Shown here one piece after another: positions 12,263 to 20,500 of a DNA stretch of 21,866 bases. Position numbers and translations under genes: made by a program. Position 1 is the first letter of the stretch; each line of letters starts with the position of its first letter. Origin of the DNA: a virus; IMG/VR virus record IMGVR_UViG_3300025128_000394, positions 1 through 21,866 of that record, one strand, 5' to 3'. A model generated the notes under the pieces. It made no database searches. It was not told where the DNA came from and saw nothing but the letters and a program-made list of their open reading frames with translations.

Positions 12263-12510
12263 CGTCGGTTCCTTGAGTTTCCCTTGTCAGCCAAGTCTCC
12301 GGCGGGGTCTTTCCCTTTCAGCCGCTTCCAGACACCAGAGACTTCTTCTTGAAATGTCTGCTGAATCGTATCGTTTGCTGCATCAGCACTGCGATTGGGG
12401 GCAGGGCCGTCATCTTCCATCTTTCGCTTTTTCTGCGTGATGGCTCGGCCAATAAAGAAAGCAACAATAGCTGCCCCAAGAACTGACAATATGGTTGAAA
12501 TATGCTCCAT
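12259..12510 (-). CDS. small single-pass membrane protein
   Basis: The 83-residue protein has a membrane helix (about 5-24, STILSVLGAAIVAFFIGRAI), a basic stop-transfer patch (QKKRK) and a charged helical tail (about 47-83), giving an N-out, C-in orientation. It overlaps the upstream stop by one base (TGATG) and lacks its own strong ribosome site, so it is coupled. Holin or antiholin is possible; no family recognised. Confidence 0.6.
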   Translation of the reverse strand: MEHISTILSVLGAAIVAFFIGRAITQKKRKMEDDGPAPNRSADAANDTIQQTFQEEVSGVWKRLKGKDPAGDLADKGNSRNRR

Positions 12511-12893
12511 CAGCTTGAGACTATTCGAACAACGACATCGTATGCAGGAGACGCAGCCGAATTGCCACCAGTTGATTCAGGGCCCGTCACACACCACGTA
12601 GTAAGCCCAACGCTGTAGGGCACACCAAACGGCATCGCGTACTCTGAGATGCTGCCAGCGGCTGCGTAGAATATCCAATCAGGGTGAGTGGTTCCTGGTG
12701 TCGCGGCTGCGGCATCAGCAATCTTAAGATAGACCGGCCCCGCATTTTTGGAGTTGTCGACCTTGATTAAGAAAAACTCACCAGCAGTAACACCAGTGAC
12801 ACTAAGGCTCGCGTTAGCGATAGCATCTAAATATGAAACAAGACGACCAGCAAGCACTCTTTGATCGGATGTCTTGGTAAGCTCGGCAGCCAT
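12510..12893 (-). CDS. paralogue D of the four-member beta-rich structural family
   Basis: The 127-residue soluble protein has GGTGA upstream. It matches its neighbours in a shared pattern: FFLIKVDNSKNAGPVYLKIA (41-60), then PGTTHPDWIFYAAAG (67-81), MPFGVPYSVGLTTWCVT (87-103) and a final beta-strand VVVRIVSS. PGTTxPD is shared with the copy at 13867-14244. The beta-rich sequence, lack of signals and position among tail genes suggest a virion surface or fibre-associated protein. Decoration, fibre-tip or adaptor roles are all possible. Confidence 0.7.
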   Translation of the reverse strand: MAAELTKTSDQRVLAGRLVSYLDAIANASLSVTGVTAGEFFLIKVDNSKNAGPVYLKIADAAAATPGTTHPDWIFYAAAGSISEYAMPFGVPYSVGLTTWCVTGPESTGGNSAASPAYDVVVRIVSS

Positions 12894-12898
12894 TCAGA

Positions 12899-13261
12899 TC
12901 ACCCTATCAATAGCGTTACTGTAGTTTTTGAATCTGGATTTTCAGTATCAAGGGGATTTGCGTTTTTTGTTGCCCAAAAACTTAGATTCGTGAACGTGAA
13001 TCCGCTTGGGATTTCATAAATCTCAGTAGCCCCCTTGGGGCATTTAAAGATTAGCTGAGGAAGAGAGCTTCCAATAACGGCAGACCCGCCGTCAAATATC
13101 TTCACATAAGAATCGGACTTTACATTGCCCTCAGTGATAACGGTCAACAGCACGCCGCCGACATCACCAATGTTGGCGTTTACTGTGGCTTTTGCGTCAT
13201 CCTCTTTGATGACCTTGTGAGAAACCGCCGTTCCCTGAAATCTCGTGCTGTGTAGCGTCAT
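12899..13261 (-). CDS. paralogue C of the four-member beta-rich structural family
   Basis: The 120-residue member shows LLTVITEGNVKSDSYVKIFD, LPQLIFKCPKGATEIYEIPS and GFTFTNLSFWATKNAN in the same order and spacing as the other copies, and ends TVTLLIG. It begins nine bases after the small membrane gene and lacks a strong ribosome site, so it may depend on read-through translation. Sequence identity between members is low by eye, meaning old duplications or strong diversification. Confidence 0.7.
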   Translation of the reverse strand: MTLHSTRFQGTAVSHKVIKEDDAKATVNANIGDVGGVLLTVITEGNVKSDSYVKIFDGGSAVIGSSLPQLIFKCPKGATEIYEIPSGFTFTNLSFWATKNANPLDTENPDSKTTVTLLIG

Positions 13262-13270
13262 TCATTGAGC

Positions 13271-13459
13271 CTACTTCTTCAAGAACGACATCGCCTTTTC
13301 AGCGGAGTCGCCAGCAATGTATGCGAGGCCAAGGTAAAGCCACTGTGTAGAGTCCAGCATCCCCGCAGCCAGCAGGCCTGTGCCAAGAGCAAGGACCGTA
13401 ATCCGACGCCAGGACATTCGGGTTTGAGAGCAGAAAAGCGACTTAATAAAATTCTTCAT
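13271..13459 (-). CDS. 62-aa membrane protein between paralogues
   Basis: The 62-residue protein has a basic N-terminus (MKNFIKSLFCSQTRMSWRR) and two hydrophobic stretches (about 20-35 and 39-50, ITVLALGTGLLAAGML and QWLYLGLAYIAG), ending DSAEKAMSFLKK. GGAGAG is its ribosome site. Size and topology fit a small holin or phage membrane protein. Its position inside the structural array is unusual, since the other membrane genes sit together beyond 12510. Confidence 0.65.
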   Translation of the reverse strand: MKNFIKSLFCSQTRMSWRRITVLALGTGLLAAGMLDSTQWLYLGLAYIAGDSAEKAMSFLKK

Positions 13460-13470
13460 GATTCTCTCCG

Positions 13471-13857
13471 TCAGGTTCCAAGAAGCTTAGCAATAACAGT
13501 GCTGCTTGGGTTGTTCTGGGTTTCAGTGGTTCCGTCGTAGCTGGCTTGAGTCTGGGTAACCCAAAAGGTGACGCCGGATCCGTATGTTGATCCAGTGTCG
13601 CAAACATAAGTTACCTTCTCCCCGGCAGGGGCGTAGAAGACCGACTCTGCCTTTACACTCTGGGACGCTCCAGAAGTAGCGTTGTGAATCTTCAGGTAGT
13701 TGACCTGGCTCGCGTTGGCCGTGTTGTCGATTTCAACAGCATATACGGTGCTTGCGCCGCCAAATACGTCAAGTTCAGACGTGCCATTCGCGGCTGCGTC
13801 TGTGATCAATGTGCCCGCCAGGGCATCGGCAACAGTTCCAATAGTTACGTTGGCCAT
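13471..13857 (-). CDS. paralogue B of the four-member beta-rich structural family
   Basis: The 128-residue member starts behind GAGGTG. VYAVEIDNTANASQVNYLKI (39-58), SVFYAPAGEKVTYVCDTGS and GVTFWVTQTQASYDG align with the pattern of the other three, including the asparagine-rich turn before YLKI and the FW near the third strand. It ends with a STVIAKLLG strand. An unusually high Ala/Thr/Gly/Ser content suits phage surface proteins. Confidence 0.7.
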   Translation of the reverse strand: MANVTIGTVADALAGTLITDAAANGTSELDVFGGASTVYAVEIDNTANASQVNYLKIHNATSGASQSVKAESVFYAPAGEKVTYVCDTGSTYGSGVTFWVTQTQASYDGTTETQNNPSSTVIAKLLGT

Positions 13858-13866
13858 CTTTACACC

Positions 13867-14244
13867 TCAAGAAGTAACGAATGTGACATTTACATTTCCA
13901 CCACTGATTGCGCCAGTAGATGAAACACCAGGGTCGCTTACCATCCAATAGCTAAGCTTGGTAAACGTGATTCCGTCAGGCATCTTCCATCTAACATTGG
14001 AGCTTGTTGGGCAGAAAACAACGATGTCTGGATTGGTGGTGCCTGGAACAACTCCGCTATCAACGTCGGTTAGAGTGATCTTCAGAAAAGCCACAGTAGA
14101 CGATGAGCCGTTCTCTACATCAATAGAGTACAGCTTGCCATTGTCTTGGGTGACATCAGTAGTGGCTGTAACAGGGGCAGCGGTATCTACGACAATCTTG
14201 TATGTAAGTTTGTCGTCCTCGAATCGTGCTACAGAAAGTGCCAT
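13867..14244 (-). CDS. paralogue A of the four-member beta-rich structural family
   Basis: The 125-residue protein begins behind GAGGA. LYSIDVENGSSSTVAFLKIT, PGTTNPDIVVFCPTSSN, MPDGITFTKLSYWMVSDPG and the end NVNVTFVTS provide the clearest version of the family pattern. MPDGITFTKLSYW matches IPSGFTFTNLSFW of the copy at 12899 at most positions. First of the array in transcription order, directly downstream of the Asp-box protein. Possibly its trimer or attachment partner; inference from neighbourhood only. Confidence 0.7.
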   Translation of the reverse strand: MALSVARFEDDKLTYKIVVDTAAPVTATTDVTQDNGKLYSIDVENGSSSTVAFLKITLTDVDSGVVPGTTNPDIVVFCPTSSNVRWKMPDGITFTKLSYWMVSDPGVSSTGAISGGNVNVTFVTS

Positions 14245-14255
14245 TAGTCAGTCCT

Positions 14256-15413
14256 CTACAAAGGAAGTAGTACATTAGCGGCAACTGCGTCGAGGTTCTC
14301 GACGTTGTTGCCCCCAGTCGGGAATCTGAGATTAGTGTTGGAGCCGCCATCTTGCACGCCGGTTTGCTCAGCCCATGATCCCGCAGCGCCATCGTTGGTA
14401 TTTATTGACACACGGCCAGAGTCATGGACTACCACCCATGTTCCATTGCCATCAGTGGCAAGTCCACGGGCATCTGTGCGGGGTAGATCATCATTATCAC
14501 TAGTGTAGTAAGTCCAGTCCTGGCCACCATCTGTGCTTCTTGAGACGTTATCCCCAACCACCATCATAACCGTGGAGCCTGCTGCCGCGATGTGCCGGTT
14601 TGAGTGTGCGACCAGATTCTGATTCTGGAGAGCGCCGCCATCCAATGTTGCCACGGTCCAGCTTGACGTATCAGCCGCCGTGGCATGGATAATCCGAGTC
14701 TGACCACTATCGCGGGCAAAGACTACCCACCGGGATGTCCCACTGTGAGTGCTGTACGCGATGCCGCGAATCTTAAAGCCATCATCAGATAGGGGTGAAT
14801 CAGCAGTGTCGTAGACCTTTGCCCACGATGCCCCGTTATCAGTAGACTTAAAGATCTGGTCGTGGTTGTCGCACATCCAAGTGCCAGCGCCATCAGATGC
14901 CAAATGTCGGACATCTACCCCGTTGGTGAACCAACCCGTAGCCCCGGACATGTCTACTGCTGACCAGCTAGCACCATCAGTGGACCGCCATAGCGTCCCG
15001 TTTTGGCCTGCTGCCATCCAAACATTGTTGCCCCAAAGAACTGCATAGAGCTTCCCTGCTGCAACGTTAGTGTCAGACCACCCCTGGGTATTGGTTGGAT
15101 CTGACGAGTACCGAATCTCACGGTTACCGTTTGAGTCTACGGCAACCCAAAGTGGATCTCCTGACCCATCCTTACCGTAGCCAACTGCGTTGTAATCGGT
15201 GGTCCCCATGTTTGAGGAGACGTACCCCGTCCAGGCATTCAAATCTGAATGGGCTGCCGTGGCTACACAACCATCAGCACCAACAATGCACCAGAGTGAT
15301 GCACCAGACGCAGGGGCGTCACAACCATTTACTTTAAGGCTGGCTTTTGCTACACCGCTGAAAGATGCAATGTCAGCAATAGCTACACCATTTATGGCTG
15401 CGATATCAGGCAT
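14256..15413 (-). CDS. Asp-box (BNR) beta-propeller tail protein
   Basis: The 385-residue protein carries sialidase-type Asp boxes S-x-D-x-G-x-x-W: STDGASW (144-150), STDNGASW (190-197), STDGGQDW (293-300), and weaker ones near 103-112 and 339-347, each followed by a repeat with GxWxxx and beta-strands. A 4-5 bladed or larger propeller is likely. Sialidase catalytic residues (Arg triad, FRIP) are not evident, so glycan or receptor binding is more likely than hydrolysis. The N-terminus (MPDIAAINGVAIADIASFSG) is a repeat-like strand found at the virion-attachment end of phage tail proteins. The ATG overlaps the preceding stop (TAATG). Confidence 0.8.
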   Translation of the reverse strand: MPDIAAINGVAIADIASFSGVAKASLKVNGCDAPASGASLWCIVGADGCVATAAHSDLNAWTGYVSSNMGTTDYNAVGYGKDGSGDPLWVAVDSNGNREIRYSSDPTNTQGWSDTNVAAGKLYAVLWGNNVWMAAGQNGTLWRSTDGASWSAVDMSGATGWFTNGVDVRHLASDGAGTWMCDNHDQIFKSTDNGASWAKVYDTADSPLSDDGFKIRGIAYSTHSGTSRWVVFARDSGQTRIIHATAADTSSWTVATLDGGALQNQNLVAHSNRHIAAAGSTVMMVVGDNVSRSTDGGQDWTYYTSDNDDLPRTDARGLATDGNGTWVVVHDSGRVSINTNDGAAGSWAEQTGVQDGGSNTNLRFPTGGNNVENLDAVAANVLLPL

Positions 15414-16426
15414 TAAGCAACCTCGATGACATCACCAGATGGGCTGAAGAAAACCAGATCAGCAGTCACAGCCCAGCCAATGACTTGTACAAAGTCTCCA
15501 CTCGTATCCGGGGCAGCTTGCTCTGGTACATTCTCAGAAGATGTCTCAGCTTCAGGTGTGAAGAGAGCCCCGCCGATTGTGTAGGAGGGGAACGACGCAG
15601 CATCCCGCAAGAAGCCGTGCATTAGGAACTTTCCAGCAGCATCTGCTGAGATGTCCTCCGCTGCCATAGCCACACAACGGGAAGTTGCAGATGCAGTGGC
15701 AACAGCCTTCCACATCTTAGAATCGGCAGCTTTGAAGTAAACCACCTCTCCACGTGTCAGTGCTTCCCCTGCTGTGAAGACTGCGGTAATGCCCGAAACA
15801 GACTCGTCTGCGATTGATGAGTTGATTCCAAGTGCGCCCATCACATCGACGCCAGCATCAGGGCCTACAAGAATCGCAGGTGTAGTCCCATGCGTTGAGC
15901 CGACGCCAATCTCAAGAGTGTTGGTGCCATCATCCAGGCCGACGCGGAAGTCCACCTCATTACCATCAAACACCAGCATGGTGTCTTCTGTACCAGCGTC
16001 ACCGATGGTAACTGTGGGCGTGGTTCCAGTGACAACCAGATCACCAGTAAACGTGGCCTTCTGTGCCTCATCAATGGTCAGCGCAGCAACAAGGCCAGAG
16101 CCACTGTTCGTGGAAACGATGTACTTGCCCTTAACGTCATCTGATGAGCCACTGTGGCTGCCCTCGACCTGGGCCAAGGCTGCGTCTGCGTGGTCCTCAA
16201 AGATGATCTTCGACTCACAGCCACCCTCAGTGTTCTCAGCGGTTGAGTTCTGCAACGTGACGGCAGTCGTAGTACTGCTTAGCTGAAGCGTTGTGCCTGG
16301 AGCAGCCGTACCAATACCAAGCCGATTGTTGGTCTCATCGACAACAAGCGTGGTTCCATCGACCTCAAGGTCAGTAAGGATGAGCTTCTGACCACCCCCA
16401 GTAAAGCTTGAATTGAAGCTGGGCAT
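15413..16426 (-). CDS. tail-fibre-like structural protein
   Basis: The 337-residue protein begins behind AGGAG. LVVDETNNRLGIGTAAPGTT (27-46) is the short beta-repeat common in phage tail fibres. A long beta-rich middle (about 130-215, TATFTGDLVVTGTTPTVTIG) follows, then a C-terminal domain (about 215-337) with AGEALTRGEVVYFKAADSKM and repeated hydrophobic strands, similar to surface domains of phage fibre or head-decoration proteins. No S74-type autocleavage chaperone motif is visible. Coupled to the propeller gene, so the two may form one fibre. Confidence 0.75.
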   Translation of the reverse strand: MPSFNSSFTGGGQKLILTDLEVDGTTLVVDETNNRLGIGTAAPGTTLQLSSTTTAVTLQNSTAENTEGGCESKIIFEDHADAALAQVEGSHSGSSDDVKGKYIVSTNSGSGLVAALTIDEAQKATFTGDLVVTGTTPTVTIGDAGTEDTMLVFDGNEVDFRVGLDDGTNTLEIGVGSTHGTTPAILVGPDAGVDVMGALGINSSIADESVSGITAVFTAGEALTRGEVVYFKAADSKMWKAVATASATSRCVAMAAEDISADAAGKFLMHGFLRDAASFPSYTIGGALFTPEAETSSENVPEQAAPDTSGDFVQVIGWAVTADLVFFSPSGDVIEVA

Positions 16427-16434
16427 CGATACTC

Positions 16435-16863
16435 CTAACTGTTGTCATGCCAATGAAGCCGGGCTTTCTCAACAACAACCGCTTCGTTGGGCATAATCCA
16501 CAAGTAGACCTTACCAGCAGTTGTTTGACCAGACGGCGCGGTCGCAAACAAACGGTCCAACGAGATCACTGTATGAGCGTTGTTTGAAGTCCCAGCAGCA
16601 GTGGTGGCGACACCCTCGACCTTAGCAGTCAAGGGGTCATCTCCAGCGCTATCCCACGTCAGATAACAATCAAACCTGAAAGCGGGGATGTCGGCAACAG
16701 CACTAAACGCGAGGTCCAACTGCGCGAAGTCACACGCCTGCGGCAATGCCCTGGACCTGGCATCGCTTGGAGTCCCGCTCGTCTGCTCCGCTAAAAGCGT
16801 AGACGCGAACGCGCTGGTGGACGTAAGCGATGTCCGAGTCGTGTTTGTGATGAACCCCTGCAT
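16435..16863 (-). CDS. hypothetical structural protein, 142 aa
   Basis: The 142-residue protein has a strong AGGAGG ribosome site. It is Thr/Ser/Ala-rich at the N-terminus and beta-rich afterwards (FRFDCYLTWDSAGDDPLTAK, KVYLWIMPNEAVVVEKARLH). Nothing catalytic is visible and it does not match the four-member array by eye. Position between the giant protein and the tail-fibre gene suggests a virion part. Confidence 0.65.
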   Translation of the reverse strand: MQGFITNTTRTSLTSTSAFASTLLAEQTSGTPSDARSRALPQACDFAQLDLAFSAVADIPAFRFDCYLTWDSAGDDPLTAKVEGVATTAAGTSNNAHTVISLDRLFATAPSGQTTAGKVYLWIMPNEAVVVEKARLHWHDNS

Positions 16864-16889
16864 GGGAGCCTCCTACTCAGGGATTCAAA

Positions 16890-17495
16890 TCAGGTGGACG
16901 GGTTGACGATGTCTACGACAAAGCCCTGAGTTGCCGCAAGGTTTGCGTTAGCGTTTCCAAACTCAGTCGAGATGCTGACATAGTTGTCAACGGTAGCGTC
17001 GATGGTAAACGACGGCTCAAACTGAGCAGAAACCAGCTTTGATCCAATTACGTCAGAATCAGAGATAGTTCCAAAAGACACCGCAGTAGTGGTCGTGCGG
17101 ATTTGGATGACCATGTCGCCAACAGAAAAATGGGATGTATTGTCTTGATCAACGGCGGTTGAAACTGCACACTCAGTATCAGATGTCATGGTAGTACCAT
17201 TGCTGCCAAAACGAAGCCGGACAGTCAGGTTGTCGGTTCCACCAGCAATAGCAGAGGTCGCCGTAACCCAGCGTACTCGGATTGTAGAACCAGCAACAAG
17301 GGTGTTTGCTGGAATCTTGTACTGAGCAGTCTTGTTTTCGGCACTGCTTGTTGCTGTGGTGCTGCCCGCAGCCACATCAGCGTTCGCCTGGCCACCAACG
17401 TACATCTTTTTGCCACCGCCACGGCCATGGTCAACCGCAAGAGCAATACCGTGGCCAAGTGCGCGGCCAGCCATAAGTTCGGGAATCTGGGACAT
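16890..17495 (-). CDS. hypothetical structural protein, 201 aa
   Basis: The 201-residue protein has GGAG seven bases upstream of its ATG. After an N-terminal Gly-rich segment (ALGHGIALAVDHGRGGGKKM), the rest is beta-rich with long strand-like stretches (GSTIRVRWVTATSAIAGG, LTVRLRFGSNGTTM, MVIQIRTTTTAVSFG, YVSISTEFGN), a jelly-roll-like pattern. No family recognised. Probably a virion protein. About 26 bases separate it from the 142-residue gene. Confidence 0.65.
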   Translation of the reverse strand: MSQIPELMAGRALGHGIALAVDHGRGGGKKMYVGGQANADVAAGSTTATSSAENKTAQYKIPANTLVAGSTIRVRWVTATSAIAGGTDNLTVRLRFGSNGTTMTSDTECAVSTAVDQDNTSHFSVGDMVIQIRTTTTAVSFGTISDSDVIGSKLVSAQFEPSFTIDATVDNYVSISTEFGNANANLAATQGFVVDIVNPST

Positions 17496-17543
17496 TTTCT
17501 ACTCCATACGGGGAGGGTTTAGGGATTCGGTCAGTAGAATAAC

Positions 17544-17563
17544 ATACTGAGCTTAATCAGTAT
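17544..17563 (-). other. hairpin with the giant gene's stop codon in its loop
   Basis: ATACTGA pairs with TCAGTAT over 7 bp around a 6-base loop. The TAA of the giant gene (17553-17555) lies in the loop. No T-run follows on the - strand, so termination is unlikely. It could modulate coupling to the next gene. Confidence 0.35.
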
Positions 17564-20500
17564 CGGGAGTTTCCTTTTCTTTGGTCTCTCTTTCAATTTC
17601 ATATCGGGCATGCTTGAGCATTTCAGCCACTCGTGACTCATAGGTATCAACATACCTACCCTTAACTCCCATCAAACCAGCAAACTCAAGAAAGGAAAAG
17701 TCTGTAGGGTCACCTTCGTAAAAGTCTGGACGAGGAAGCATTGTGTCTCTTCGCCAGTCATCTTTACTTAGGCCGACCGGTATCGCGGGCTCAGAAGTCG
17801 GAACATCAAGCCACCCCGCATCTTCAAGAGGATGTCGTGCGTGCTCCCTAAAGAGGGCAGAAAGCTCAACCAGCGTCTCTACAGGGCCAAGATTGGCGCG
17901 GTCCATGGCCGTGATGGTGTGCATAGAGCGCCCGAAGCCAGGAGTCTGCAACATGTTTCGGAAAAACCACCACGCTTCGCCGTTCATTGCTTTGAACTGA
18001 TCGCGGCCCGGCACATCTTCATAGACCTTGTTCTTGACGGGAACCTTCTGAATCTCCAAAAGTTGGTATAGCTGGCCACCAGTCAGGTTGAAATCCAACT
18101 CAATGAACCAACCGGGCACCACGTTGTTTCGCTTCAGGTCGTACCCATAAAAGAAGTCCTTCTCGCCAGCCATGACAAACGGGAACTGAACCCACGGAGT
18201 AAACCGAGACACCAATCCCCTTGCGCCCTCTTGCCCTCGTTCAGAATGCATAAGGAACGGCGCTTGCCCAAGATCCGTAACGACATTCAACACATCCTCG
18301 AAAGGCAAGATTGGCGCCACAAAAGCAAGCTGACGATTGTAGTTACCAGTCCAATAGGCATCCTTCAATGAGACCATCATCCGAGACTTAAGGTAGTCAT
18401 CGAGAATTACCTCAGGATCTTCCGGGTCAAGAACCATCCGCTGAGAACCACGCACCAAGCGCATCTGGGCAATGATCCGGTGAGGGTTCCGCAACATCGT
18501 ATCCCAGAACAGGTCGAGATTCTTCCTCTGGTACGAGTAGAACATGACGAACCAGCGAAGCTTCTTACGCTCAAACTCGGTCAGCGCAGAGTAATCAAAG
18601 CCAGCCTTTCTGGAGATTTCCGCAGCAGCAGATGGCGACCTGCCCTTAGCCAACTCATCTACAAAGATGCTGACTCGGAAATAGTTATCAACGGCGGTTG
18701 CAACCTCGACAAGGTTTCCCTGCCACCACTTAGGGAAACGACGCATCCAGCCCATAAACTTGGGCATCTTGTCCTCAAGGTCTTTAGCCAACGCTTGTGT
18801 TGTTTCAGCCTGAATATAACTGGACTTCATCCCCTCCCTGATTGCCAGATGAGCGACCATATCATCTGTATAAATCATGCCATTCTTAGTGAATAGAGCG
18901 GCGGAATGTGGTGTGTACCCGCCCTCTTTCCACATTCTCGCAACAACCGATCCGACCATGTCAGGACGAACACCAAAGTGCGCCAGGTCAATCGCGCTAT
19001 ATGTCCTAAACGCAGACACGGGAGCCTTCACCAAGTACTTGGTGGCAGCAAATGCTCCCTGGGTCTGGTAAGCCTGAAAGAACGCGCCAAGAGTCACGCC
19101 AGCGTAGTACGCAGAATTTGGCATACCAATGCCCGTGGTCACCCCCATCTTGATCCGCGAGGCCGTGACCGGGTTCAGGTCCATAAGAGTATCGACAGCT
19201 TGACCAAGCTTCATTTGAATAAATGTCTTCGGGCGCTGCTTTGTCGGCTGGTCCAGCGCCACGTTGGTTCGCTGTGATTTGATCGTCCGAGTTCTGCCGC
19301 GAGTCCACGCCTGACCAATAGACGCCGCACGGTCTACTGCGTCCTCAATCTCTTTCGTCAGCATCAAAGGCACAAGAGCTTCGGAACCATCCGGCATAAC
19401 ATGCCGCTCCCACTTGCCTTTGCCAAGCTTAAAGCCCCACTCTGCCAAGAGGTCATGCGCCCTGGTGTAGGCAATCTGGTCTCTCCAGCCAACACCCCAC
19501 CGGCCAGGACCGCCATCATCAGGCATGTCGTGAATCGCGTACATGCTGCGCGGTGGAGCGGCAGGCTTTTTATGAATTTCGCCAGTCTCCTTGACCCTCT
19601 GCATCGACGCACCCCAGGTCATCTCTTTGTTGAGATAGTACGCGACCCGGTCAACGAATCCATCCCGGTCCAACGATGTGCCTGGACCAAACTTTTGATG
19701 CCTCGTCAACTTTCTGGCATCCATCGTTACGCCATATTCAGCGAGATTTCGAGACAGATTTCCAATGATCTCATTGGCCCTCATTCGGGCAATCATTTCA
19801 AGTGTGGCGACGGCCTGGCTGTATTCAGGAATTGCTGTCGGGTCTGCACCAACTGCGCGGCCTTCACCGGCAGCCCAATCGAACATCGATTTAAAGTCAC
19901 CTTTATAGAACCACTGGTAGAGCATCTGGTATTCGATGTCATGACGCTCAATCAAAATCGACTTGTCTGTGGTCCCCTCAAGAGACATGAGAATCTCTCG
20001 GGCGCGCTGTTTCACCAGTTCCTTTCGAGACCACAATCCATGGTGAATCTCACGAACAGCATCACCAAGCGCATACAAGTCGCCATCAGCAAGGTCTTCA
20101 AGTGGAGTTCGCTCATACGTCCGCAAAATTCGGAGCGCAGCCCGCTCGTGGTCAGTCAGGCCCTTGCCGTTATGAAGGAGCCCCTGGATAGCATCAAGCC
20201 GACTGTAAAGCTCCATGTGAGTGAGTTGCATGACCTCATCACCGGAATGGATCTCACCACGCTCCATCCGACCAAGTCGACGGGCATCAGCCTCCAGCAC
20301 GCCACTAAATCTATCAACCATTTCAAAAAGCTGAGAGGTCTGGCCTGGGTTCACAGGAGCGTTCAGCTTGCCGATCATGCTCCGATATACCGCTTGATAG
20401 CTTGTGGCATCATCAACTCCGACCGCAAGGTCAGCCATCTGAAGAATCCACCGGTCGATGCCATTTAGTTCTCGGACACCTGCCTCAGTCAGATCACGCA

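Noticed and set aside
15774-16286. 170-codon + strand frame
   Set aside because: Antisense to the tail-fibre gene, with low-complexity Ser/Pro/Val content typical of a shadow frame.
19401-20468. Long open frame of 355 codons on the + strand
   Set aside because: It is antisense to the giant gene. The sense frame carries recognisable motifs and an unbroken 1,437 codons, while this frame shows no ribosome site, family motif or coherent domain.
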